A stretch of DNA of 64,000 bases from CAWCDJ01 sp963794265. Lineage in GTDB: Bacteria > Acidobacteriota > Terriglobia > Bryobacterales > Bryobacteraceae. The position numbers were made by a program, and so were the translations under genes. Below, one piece after another: positions 38,490-45,461 of the stretch. The stretch is taken from NCBI GenBank assembly GCA_963794265.1, contig CAWCDJ010000001.1, forward strand, positions 1,364,001 through 1,428,000, in the 5' to 3' direction. The notes under the pieces were generated by a model. It was not told the DNA's origin and made no database searches. It saw nothing but the letters and a program-made list of their open reading frames with translations. Position 1 is the first letter of the stretch. Every line of letters begins with the position of its first letter.

Positions 38490-39062
38490 ATGATCACGCT
38501 GGCGGGCAACTGCGCGGTGGCGCGGGCCCGCCGCCCCGACTCCCACGGCTGGAAACGCCAGATGGATTGGCACGAGCTGATCGCCATCCACGAAGCCGCC
38601 CACACCGTCGTCGCCGTTGCCGTCGGCCATCTCCAGAACGGCGCCGCCATCGAAAAGACCGACCACAGCTACCGCGGCATCGCCGAGCATTCCCCCGCGA
38701 CGCTGCCCGACAGCTCGCCCGACTGCCCCAACTTCGAGGATTTCGACAAGCTGCTGCCGGATTTGCGGAAGGCCACCGCCTACGCCCAACTTGCCGTCGG
38801 TCCTGTCGGGTGGCTGAAATACCTGCGCACGTTGTGGATCAGGACCGAAGAGGTTCTGGAGCGGCACTGGCTGGCGGTAAAGATGCTGGCCATGGAACTC
38901 CGCGCCACCGGCACCGTCCACCGTGCCCGCGCCCAGGAACTCCTCGACCGCTGGATGCCGGTCCCGGGAGAATCGCTGTTTCAGGCTCTGGCCGCAATGC
39001 CGAACGCCCGCGTCGAGGCGGCCGACCTGGCCGCCGCCAGTTGGCTACCACCTCCGGCCTGA
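38490..39062 (+). CDS. HEAAH-motif protein, possible zinc metallopeptidase relative
   Basis: About 190 residues from ATG 38490 (MITLAGNCAVARARRPDSHG); an internal ATG at 38562 (MDWHELIAIHEAAHTVVAVA) is a possible start. The HEAAH motif is a HExxH zinc site as in M41-like and related peptidases, and a downstream glutamate-rich stretch (NFEDFDKLLPDL) might offer a third ligand. It is the only plus-strand gene between the two arrays, opposite to the rhs genes. The family is not recognised; such short HEAAH proteins often occur in mobile regions. Confidence 0.55.
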   Translation: MITLAGNCAVARARRPDSHGWKRQMDWHELIAIHEAAHTVVAVAVGHLQNGAAIEKTDHSYRGIAEHSPATLPDSSPDCPNFEDFDKLLPDLRKATAYAQLAVGPVGWLKYLRTLWIRTEEVLERHWLAVKMLAMELRATGTVHRARAQELLDRWMPVPGESLFQALAAMPNARVEAADLAAASWLPPPA

Positions 39063-39239
39063 AAACGCGCCCTTCGCGCCCTGTGCGCCAGCCGTGGCCA
39101 ACCCCCGTGGGGCTGCGGCTGCTGGCGGCAATGACTTTGGCCGGCGAGCGGCCAGCGGCGCGACAGCGCCGCTCCGCTCGCCCCGCGCCATAAGGCTGAT
39201 GCTCCTGTGGTTCCCATATGGGAACCGAAGATAGTGCCG
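39063..39239. terminator. End of array B with an 18-base palindrome
   Basis: No gene is seen. GGTTCCCATATGGGAACC at 39209-39226 is a perfect 18-base palindrome, 13 bases beyond the TAG stop (39240-39242) of the last immunity gene of array B on the minus strand. A shorter relative lies after array A (31638-31649). It may end transcription of the array or serve as a recombination site. Confidence 0.5.
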
Positions 39240-39803
39240 CTAACTCGGCGTTGAAGACCCGATCGCGTGCTGATTCTCGACGACGGATAACCATTCGGGT
39301 GTCGGAGGCGGCTCTATCATCGGCAGGAGAATGCCGCCGCCTTGAAACCACCTGAGTGCCGCAGGACCGACGAACCCGCCAAGAAGTTTCAGCGGGCTCT
39401 TCGCGAAGTTCTGGCGAATCCATTGGGCTATGACTTTGTACCACGCTTCGTAACCCGAAGCCGGCTTATCAAAAAACCCGTAAACGCGCCCCTGTAGCAG
39501 AGCGGGCTTCCCTCTCCATTCGATGAGCCGCGATGGCGAAAGCTCAAGTGTTGGGAGAGAATCATCAATCCGATAATAGTCACTCCCGCCCGGACGGTGG
39601 ATCAGCTTTCGCTCCAAGGAACCGAGCAGGGTCTTATTCCAGAGCGTCATCACCTCAGACTCGATAGAAGGGTCCGAAACTGGCGTCACCTCTGGCGAGT
39701 CGGAAGACTTGATCGTGATCACCACGGGATCGCGTTTTCGCACGAACTCCAAGAACATTTCCATGTCCTCAGGGAGCATATGTAGCTGAGTTTGCTTCCC
39801 CAT
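39240..39803 (-). CDS. Soluble candidate immunity protein for the nuclease-like tip
   Basis: A 187-residue protein starting MGKQTQLHMLPEDMEMFLEFVRKRDPVVITIK, with no signal peptide. Middle region has ESEVMTLWNKTLLGSLERKLI and PSRLIEWRGKPALLQGRVYGFFDKP. Not a family that I can name. It follows the tip at 39806-40570 after two bases and ends array B. Absence of an export signal fits a toxin acting on DNA or RNA in the cytosol. Role inferred from position. Confidence 0.68.
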   Translation of the reverse strand: MGKQTQLHMLPEDMEMFLEFVRKRDPVVITIKSSDSPEVTPVSDPSIESEVMTLWNKTLLGSLERKLIHRPGGSDYYRIDDSLPTLELSPSRLIEWRGKPALLQGRVYGFFDKPASGYEAWYKVIAQWIRQNFAKSPLKLLGGFVGPAALRWFQGGGILLPMIEPPPTPEWLSVVENQHAIGSSTPS

Positions 39804-39805
39804 GG

Positions 39806-40570
39806 CTATTGATTCTCCGGATTCGGTTTCGGCGGCTGTGGCGGCTTCAAGGGACGAACCGGAACCATCGTTGGTTTAACACCCGTTGCGTTTTCGATGT
39901 CAGCAGCCGCAGTCTTCTCTCGCTTTGGAATGTTGCCGGCGGGCGTCGGCCGATAGACCTGAACGATTTCAGGAGCGCCGGTTTGCGGGTTTGTTCCGAC
40001 CGCATCAGCTCTACGGCCTTCCTTCGCCCCTCCGGGTGTCGGTATGGGAACTTCCGTTTGGCCATTAACCCTTTCACCCTCCTCCTTTACTGTCTCCTGG
40101 TGATCGGGCTTACCAAGGGTACCTGGCTTGGAGCTGCTGAAGATCAGCCCGCCAATCGAATTGACGAGAGACTTGGCTCCGGAGATGATCGAGTCCCCAC
40201 CGTTATGGAGTGTTACCGCGACACCCGTAAGACCGACCGCACCGGCAATCGCTGAGCCAGCGTATAACGCTCCGGTCCCAATCGCGGCACCTTCGACAAT
40301 GCAAAGATCTTCGGCGCAATGCCCATTTGGGTCGGTGTACCGCAACGGATTGTTCCGAACATACGCGTACTTGTTCAGCGTCTGCGGGTCGGTTAGGTCG
40401 GCATATGGCAGAGGGCCAGGTTGGAATGCCGGTTGCCCAGTGAAGGCGTCTAGGAATCCGCCCTTAAATTCGTCGGGCGATGTGAAGCGCCCCTGAGCTG
40501 CCGAGTAGTAGCGGCTCTCAAAGTAATCGAGGCCCGTTTCGGCATCGCGTTCTTTGCCGGAAGTGTTCAC
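39806..40570 (-). CDS. Displaced Rhs tip module with restriction-endonuclease-like C-terminus
   Basis: A 254-residue protein starting with GTG (40568-40570) and reading TSGKERDAETGLDYFESRYY, SAAQGRFTSPDE, NKYAYVRNNPLRYTDPNGH. After a glycine/alanine-rich hydrophobic spacer the tip has GQTEVPIPTPGGAKEGRRAD, PEIVQVYRPTPAGNIPKREK and AAADIENATG. The spacing of acidic residue, E-x-hydrophobic-Q-x-[KR] and a later charged helix resembles PD-(D/E)xK-type nuclease tips of polymorphic toxins. The exact family is uncertain. GTGA overlap with the gene upstream. Confidence 0.8.
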   Translation of the reverse strand: MNTSGKERDAETGLDYFESRYYSAAQGRFTSPDEFKGGFLDAFTGQPAFQPGPLPYADLTDPQTLNKYAYVRNNPLRYTDPNGHCAEDLCIVEGAAIGTGALYAGSAIAGAVGLTGVAVTLHNGGDSIISGAKSLVNSIGGLIFSSSKPGTLGKPDHQETVKEEGERVNGQTEVPIPTPGGAKEGRRADAVGTNPQTGAPEIVQVYRPTPAGNIPKREKTAAADIENATGVKPTMVPVRPLKPPQPPKPNPENQ

Positions 40571-41046
40571 TTATTTGCCGTTAAGAGCTTAGCGACCCAA
40601 TCAGGCAGATGCCCAAAGTCGGGATTCCATTGCAGCTCCGTGAAGGTTCCGTTTCCATCGCGGTCAAGCCACCACATTTCCGCTGAGTCGCCGGTGCCCA
40701 CACCGCGTGCATACATCAGGTAGGCAAATGGTTTACCCTTAACATCCAACCGCGTGAGTCCGTCCGCCCGAAACCACAGGTTCAGCAGAACCAGAGCGCC
40801 AGCTTCGATGTAGTGCCGTGGCAGGCCGATCTGCTTTTGTGGATTCAGGGCGAAGTCGGTGAATGTAATGCCTTCTGGGACATTCGGGCGCGTAAACCGC
40901 CCCGACTTCAGCATCTTCCCGTGCTGCGGTATGCTCCAGCCACCGGGTGCAATCATACTCGTAAAACACCTAGAATCCTGCGCGACAAGCGGAGCCGAAG
41001 CAGTGGTACAGAGTGCGGCAGCCAAGAGTATCGCAAATCGGTTCAC
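40567..41046 (-). CDS. Secreted candidate immunity protein for the tip at 41043-41894
   Basis: A 159-residue protein starting with GTG (41044-41046) and carrying a signal peptide (NRFAILLAAALCTTASAPLVAQDS). The mature part includes FTRPNVPEGITFTDFALNPQ, LVLLNLWFRADGLTRLDVKG and DRDGNGTFTELQWN, an EF-hand-like acidic loop. Family unknown. It overlaps the tip upstream (41043-41046) and the next tip downstream (40567-40570) by four bases each. Confidence 0.65.
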   Translation of the reverse strand: MNRFAILLAAALCTTASAPLVAQDSRCFTSMIAPGGWSIPQHGKMLKSGRFTRPNVPEGITFTDFALNPQKQIGLPRHYIEAGALVLLNLWFRADGLTRLDVKGKPFAYLMYARGVGTGDSAEMWWLDRDGNGTFTELQWNPDFGHLPDWVAKLLTANK

Positions 41047-41894
41047 CGCTGATCCTCCGGCTTCTTAAGCTGAACAACGCGATCGCCTGTGTTTATGTTG
41101 ATGGGTCGACCACCCCCGACCTGAGGTGTGAGGACCTTGCTTGTACTGATCGCGGTTTGTGCAGCGGCAGCTGCGCCAGCTAGATCTACGGGTTTTGCTG
41201 CGGGCTGGGACGTAGCCGTCGTGAGAAACGCTGCGCCGGCGGCCTCCAAAGTGATTGCGTTGGTCCCATTAGCTCCGCTCTGCACGCCAGTAAAAGTTTG
41301 CGCACCGGAATACTGGCCACTCAGCGTACTACTGTTGCACGCAAAGATGTTGACCGAATCGGCCTGCACATCTCCCGCCGGCGTCAGTGCTTGGCCATTG
41401 CCCATGAAACCGTTGCCTACTCCTCCTGCCGCCAGATCCACGCCGACGGCCGTCGTAAACCCATTCGTCTCGACCGAGTGTCCGACGTCGATGACGTTCA
41501 TGCCAGGAGTGGATATCGCAGTCTCGTAATTCTGGACAGTTGCGGAGGGACCACTATAAAGAGTTACGGTGTGACCATTGGCCTCTGCCGTGGCCTTGAT
41601 TGCTGTCCAGTTTGGACGGGCACCGCGCGTATTGGAAACCAGATCTGCCCGCGAGAAGTTATCGAAGACCGCAAAGTTCGCAGCGCCATCAGGATCAATT
41701 ACGGCCAGAGGATTATTCCTGGCGTACGCATACATGTTCCACTGCTGCGGATCGAGCATCTTCTGCTTCATGATGCCAACTGGATCCGCACTCGTGAACC
41801 TGCCCTGCGCCCCCGAGAAGTACCGGGCTCCGAAGTAATCGAGGCCCGTCTCTGCATCCCGTTCTTTGCCGGTGAACTCAGTGTAGGCCGTCAC
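41043..41894 (-). CDS. Displaced Rhs tip module with caspase/CHAT-like C-terminal region
   Basis: A 283-residue protein starting with GTG (41892-41894): TAYTEFTGKERDAETGLDYF, GARYFSGAQGRFTSADP, AYARNNPLAVIDPDG. The tip has GMNVIDVGHSVETNGF and, 50 residues on, SVNIFACNSSTLSGQYSG. A histidine after a hydrophobic strand followed by a cysteine in an [IF]xACxS strand end is the layout of caspase-like/CHAT peptidases, but the evidence is only this pattern. The following gene is exported, which would suit an extracytoplasmic toxin. Confidence 0.78.
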   Translation of the reverse strand: MTAYTEFTGKERDAETGLDYFGARYFSGAQGRFTSADPVGIMKQKMLDPQQWNMYAYARNNPLAVIDPDGAANFAVFDNFSRADLVSNTRGARPNWTAIKATAEANGHTVTLYSGPSATVQNYETAISTPGMNVIDVGHSVETNGFTTAVGVDLAAGGVGNGFMGNGQALTPAGDVQADSVNIFACNSSTLSGQYSGAQTFTGVQSGANGTNAITLEAAGAAFLTTATSQPAAKPVDLAGAAAAAQTAISTSKVLTPQVGGGRPININTGDRVVQLKKPEDQR

Positions 41895-42316
41895 GGCTGA
41901 TTCCGTTTTCCCGTTGCCCAGTCCAGATGCCTCTTGACCTCCTCATACCGGGATTCTGGGATCAAGATCCTGCCATTCGCGAGGCAGACCCTATCCGGGC
42001 CGGACAGCGCGGAATAGCCTGGGATCTTCAGGTCGGCTTGCGCCACTGCACCACCACCGTCATACGCTAAGAACGCCTCGTCGTACAACAATCCGCCACG
42101 CCAGTTGTAGATTTGGCACCTGTCTGTGTGGGTTCCGGCGTCGAAGACGCAACGCTCCCAAAGCCCGCCTTTCGGTTGATCCACCAGAGTCGCACCAGAC
42201 GGCACGTTCGCCGGACGCCGATACTTGAGAAAAACGGGCTGATCGCTGAGATTGCAGGAGCACGCAGCAAGGGCCAGCAGAACCGCCAGCCCGAGTCCAA
42301 GCATTCGGCTCGTCAT
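41891..42316 (-). CDS. Putative lipoprotein, candidate immunity for scaffold B tip
   Basis: A 141-residue protein with a lipoprotein signal (MTSRMLGLGLAVLLALAACS; lipobox LAAC or ACSC near residue 19-21). The mature region carries ERCVFDAGTHTDRCQIYNWR with paired cysteines. Family unknown. Its ATG overlaps the rhs scaffold B stop (42313-42316) and its stop overlaps the next tip's GTG (41891-41894). An outer- or inner-membrane lipoprotein is the expected location for immunity to a cell-wall peptidase. Confidence 0.7.
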   Translation of the reverse strand: MTSRMLGLGLAVLLALAACSCNLSDQPVFLKYRRPANVPSGATLVDQPKGGLWERCVFDAGTHTDRCQIYNWRGGLLYDEAFLAYDGGGAVAQADLKIPGYSALSGPDRVCLANGRILIPESRYEEVKRHLDWATGKRNQP

Positions 42317-44118
42317 TTTTGCTGCTCCTGCTCTACTGGGCAGCCAGGTTGGCCAGCATAGCAGATCTTCGTATCCACCTTTTCTTTCTTCTTCTTAGGC
42401 TGGGATGGATACGTGGCGTTGGCTGTCGATTCGAGGAACTGGAACAGGAAGTTCGGCGCCAAATTCAGATTCGCGTAGTGCGACGTCTCGATTCCCGCGG
42501 CATGTAGGCCGGCGAGACAGTAGTCGCGACAGTCATTGAGGCCCACGAAGTAAAACGGAGCTTGGTCCTTGGACTGCGCTTGGATCGCAGCTTGGATGTA
42601 TGCGTTCAGGCTCGCCGTTTCGGCATCCGAGGTTTTGTAGTAAGCGAGAGATATAGACCCCTGCGGCTGTCCCTCGTGTTGAGCAAGCTCCCCCTGGACT
42701 GCCGCGAGGATCTCGGGCGTCGGTGCAGTGATTTTGGTGGCGAGGCCGTATGAAGTGTACTGGCCCGGATACGCCGGTTTCGCTCCGCCGCGAGGGCCGA
42801 ACTCCGAGAACGTTGCGCTGCCATCGCGATTGACGGAAATGATCGCCCAATGCCCCATGCCAACGGCCATATTGCCGAAGTTGACGGCAATGGCGTCCCG
42901 CCCATCTGGATCGACATACGAAAGGGGGTTGTTGACGGCATACGCGTACATGTTCCAACGCTGTGGATTCAGAACTCGTAAGAGATTCGCTCCCAACGGA
43001 TCCGGGCTGGTGAACCGCCCCTGCGCACCCGAGAAGTACCGCGCGCCGAAGTAATCGAGGCCCGTCTCGGCATCCCGTTCTTTGCCGGTGAACTTGTGAT
43101 CGGTCACGTCCGCAGGCCCGGGATATGCTTCCAGCGTGTAGCAGCCCGTTCGTCCGTTAATGCCCGGCGGGATCTCCTCCCCGAACGGCAGGTAGTCGGT
43201 GCAGCTTAGCGGATTACCTGATGCGTTCGTCACCAGCCGCGTGCTTCCCAAATGATCGGCGCTCAGGTATTCCGTCCCCGTCGCCGGATTCGCGGCCGTC
43301 GTGTATTCCGCCGCCAAATTTCCCGTTGCGTCATACACATACGTAGTCGTGCCCGCCGTGGGACCGCTCCCCACGATCTTCTCCACCCGCCGGCCTTCGC
43401 CGTCGTATACGTAATTCACCGTGCCCGCGTTCAGGTTGGCCGCGATCAGCCGGTTCTCGCCGTCGTACTGGAAATTTCCGGCGATCGCAAGATACGGGCT
43501 GGACTGGCCGGTCAACGTCTGCTGATTGCCGGCGTTATCGTAGCTCGCAGCCCCTACCCACTGGTTCTTCGTATTGAATTCGCTCAGACTCTGCGGCGTG
43601 AATCCCGGACTCGGAATGTACGAACCCGGGTCCACCGCTCGATTCCCGAACGCATCGTAGTGATAGGTTTGTTGCCAACCGCCCACCTCATTGGCCAAAC
43701 TCAGGCGATTGGCGGGATCAACGTAGCTGAAATTCTGGGTCAGAACCGTGCCCGCGCTGCTCAGCCCGCTCGAACGCTGGATGGTCTGCTGCGCCACGTT
43801 CCCGTTGTCCGTCCCCGGATTGTAGTTCCATCCCAACGTCATCAAGGGAGTACCGCCCGCATTGGTAACCGCCAGGGAGTTTGGTTGCTGGAGCGTGTTG
43901 AACCCCCAGCTTTCCCTTACCCCATTATGCAGCGTTAAATTGGCGATGGCGCCCTGGGGAGCATAGCAGATGTCGCCCGTACTGCCGTCGGCACAAGCCT
44001 GGGTCCCGCTGACGTAGATAGTCGCAGATTCCGGCCAGGACGCCGTAGGTGGTGACAATCCCAGGGCCGCCCGGTCAAGAAAGTCATCGTCGGTATAACG
44101 CGTCGTGTGATTGTTCAC
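42313..44118 (-). CDS. Truncated Rhs scaffold B with papain/NlpC-like (permuted) tip
   Basis: A 601-residue Rhs fragment. Residues about 30-385 are nearly identical to scaffold A (YD repeats, DHLGSTRLVTN, GLDYFGARYFSGAQGRF). The first ~30 codons are shifted in frame relative to A: the DNA homologous to GPGIVTTYSVLAG is read as ALGLSPPTASWPE and the frame is restored by an extra base. The tip has GMGHWAIISVNRDGSATF and, later, GLNDCRDYCLAGLHAAGI; a histidine strand preceding a cysteine helix resembles permuted NlpC/P60 or LRAT-like peptidases. It heads array B. Confidence 0.83.
   Translation of the reverse strand: MNNHTTRYTDDDFLDRAALGLSPPTASWPESATIYVSGTQACADGSTGDICYAPQGAIANLTLHNGVRESWGFNTLQQPNSLAVTNAGGTPLMTLGWNYNPGTDNGNVAQQTIQRSSGLSSAGTVLTQNFSYVDPANRLSLANEVGGWQQTYHYDAFGNRAVDPGSYIPSPGFTPQSLSEFNTKNQWVGAASYDNAGNQQTLTGQSSPYLAIAGNFQYDGENRLIAANLNAGTVNYVYDGEGRRVEKIVGSGPTAGTTTYVYDATGNLAAEYTTAANPATGTEYLSADHLGSTRLVTNASGNPLSCTDYLPFGEEIPPGINGRTGCYTLEAYPGPADVTDHKFTGKERDAETGLDYFGARYFSGAQGRFTSPDPLGANLLRVLNPQRWNMYAYAVNNPLSYVDPDGRDAIAVNFGNMAVGMGHWAIISVNRDGSATFSEFGPRGGAKPAYPGQYTSYGLATKITAPTPEILAAVQGELAQHEGQPQGSISLAYYKTSDAETASLNAYIQAAIQAQSKDQAPFYFVGLNDCRDYCLAGLHAAGIETSHYANLNLAPNFLFQFLESTANATYPSQPKKKKEKVDTKICYAGQPGCPVEQEQQK
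43049..44029. repeat. rhs scaffold direct repeat (partner 36937-37917)
   Basis: About 980 bases match 36937-37917 with only scattered substitutions (offset about 6111). The homology ends at the core/tip border on one side and just inside the broken N-terminus on the other. It can support homologous recombination that would swap or delete whole arrays. Confidence 0.88.
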
Positions 44119-44183
44119 ATCCGTCGTACTGAACGGCTTAGCGATGTTGTAATCATAGAATAGTTCTGGCGGTCATGGCGCTG

Positions 44184-44328
44184 GCATGGCGCCTGGGATA
44201 CTACGCGCCGACGGAATAGCGCCGCGGGCTCAGCCCTCCACCCTGCCCGCGGCGGCGTTCCATCGCAGACGGCGTCCCTGCCGCAGCGAAAGGTTGGCCA
44301 TCTGCACCACTAGCGCGGCTTGAAAGGC
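44184..44328 (+). repeat. Composite repeat, copy 3 (right boundary of Rhs island)
   Basis: The first 145 bases of the composite repeat. Here the part from 44230 onward is the intact 3' end of the Gfo/Idh/MocA gene, while only the last 36 bases of the VWA gene (coding AWRLGYYAPTE) precede it. This identifies the oxidoreductase side of the ancestral junction, as copy 1 identifies the VWA side. Confidence 0.92.
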
Positions 44329-45420
44329 CAGCTTCATCGGAGCCGTGGGCGTCTTCCTGGTCCGCACGCATTCGAGAAAGTTCTGGACGTGCAGGTCGGT
44401 GGCGTAGCCAAACCCCTTCGGAGACTTCTTGACGATTGCAGGCTCCTCCTCCGCGCCCTTCAGGAAGACCCGCAGGTCTTCGCGGCCGATATCCATGCGG
44501 GCGCAGTCCCCGTCTAACTGGTTGAGCTGGTCGTTGCGGGTCCTGTACTGCATGGCTGCGTAGTTGATGGAAAAGACGCCGATGAAGTCTTCGGGGTACT
44601 CGGCGATGGCCACCACCGACTCGGGCTGGTCCACACCCGCTTTGTGCGGCTTGCCCGCGGACGCGTTCACGGCCACCGGAAATCCCGCGCCCATCAACAT
44701 GTGAATGCCGTCGAAGACGTGCGCGCCCTGGTCGGCCAGAATGCCGCCCGCGTAATCGGAATAGAAGCGCCACTGGCGGAAACGGTTCGCATCGAACGGA
44801 TGCCGCGGCGCGGGTCCCTGCCACTGGTCCCAATCGAGCTTGCCGTCGAGCCGGGTGGCCGGCGCGCCGCCCAGGTAGTTGTTGAGCCACCAGGAACGCA
44901 CCATCCGCACGGTCCCCAGCGTGCCCGCCTGGACGATGCCGCGGCCCTCCTGGTAGAGATCGTAGCTGCGCCGCTGCATGCCGACCTGAATGATGCTCCT
45001 GGTGTGCTTTTCCGCTTCCACCAGCTTGATCCCCTCTTCGGGCGTGTGGCAGAGCGGCTTCTCTACGTAAACGTCCTTGCCCGCCGCCAGCGCATCCAGC
45101 ACCATGCGGTAGTGCCAGTGTTCCGGAGTGGCGATCAGCACGGCCTGCACATTCTTGTCGGCGAGCAGTTCCCGGTAATTCCGGTACGCTTTGGGATGAG
45201 CCCCGGCTTTCGCCGCCGTGGAGAGCGCTTTCTCGAGGTTCGGCTCGTAGACATCGCAAATGGCGCCCACCTCGACCGATGGATCTTTCTGGAACACGGT
45301 CATCACCAGCGTGCCCCGGCCTCCGCTGCCGATCACGCCGAGCACAATACGGTCCGACGGTGGGGCGGCCCACGCGGCCAGGGTTCCCGCGCCCGAGACA
45401 AAGAAGCTCCTGCGATTCAT
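44230..45420 (-). CDS. Tat-exported Gfo/Idh/MocA-family oxidoreductase
   Basis: A 396-residue protein with a Tat signal (MNRRSFFVSGAGTLAAWAAP). The NAD(P)-binding Rossmann region is VLGVIGSGGRGTLVM, and EKPLCHTPEEG is the conserved lysine motif of the family. The C-terminal alpha/beta domain contains WWLNNYLGGAPATRLDGKLDWDQW and GDCARMDIGREDLRVFL. It probably oxidises or reduces sugars or cyclitols, or acts on glycosides, in the periplasm with bound cofactor. It is divergent from the TIM-barrel gene 41 bases away; together they look like a sugar-modification locus. Array B lies directly downstream on the same strand. Confidence 0.9.
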   Translation of the reverse strand: MNRRSFFVSGAGTLAAWAAPPSDRIVLGVIGSGGRGTLVMTVFQKDPSVEVGAICDVYEPNLEKALSTAAKAGAHPKAYRNYRELLADKNVQAVLIATPEHWHYRMVLDALAAGKDVYVEKPLCHTPEEGIKLVEAEKHTRSIIQVGMQRRSYDLYQEGRGIVQAGTLGTVRMVRSWWLNNYLGGAPATRLDGKLDWDQWQGPAPRHPFDANRFRQWRFYSDYAGGILADQGAHVFDGIHMLMGAGFPVAVNASAGKPHKAGVDQPESVVAIAEYPEDFIGVFSINYAAMQYRTRNDQLNQLDGDCARMDIGREDLRVFLKGAEEEPAIVKKSPKGFGYATDLHVQNFLECVRTRKTPTAPMKLAFQAALVVQMANLSLRQGRRLRWNAAAGRVEG

Positions 45421-45461
45421 GACGATCTGCCTCCTCAGAAGTATGGTATATCGGGGTAGTC

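Larger units (their letters stand above)
29524..44328. mobile_element. 14.8-kb Rhs tip/immunity island bounded by direct composite repeats
   Basis: The outer copies of the composite repeat mark where the intact VWA gene (left) and the intact oxidoreductase gene (right) would have met 10 bases apart before insertion. Between them lie a toxin-antitoxin pair, two RAYT elements, rhs array A, a middle repeat copy, a HExxH-type gene and rhs array B. No integrase, tRNA site or IS ends were found at the boundaries, so growth by recombination between repeats is more likely than a single site-specific insertion. This is inference from the repeat structure. Confidence 0.7.

Noticed and set aside
29524..44328. 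Integrative element or prophage with integrase and att sites
   Set aside because: No integrase, recombinase, tRNA or structural phage gene was found; boundaries are composite repeats made of host gene ends.
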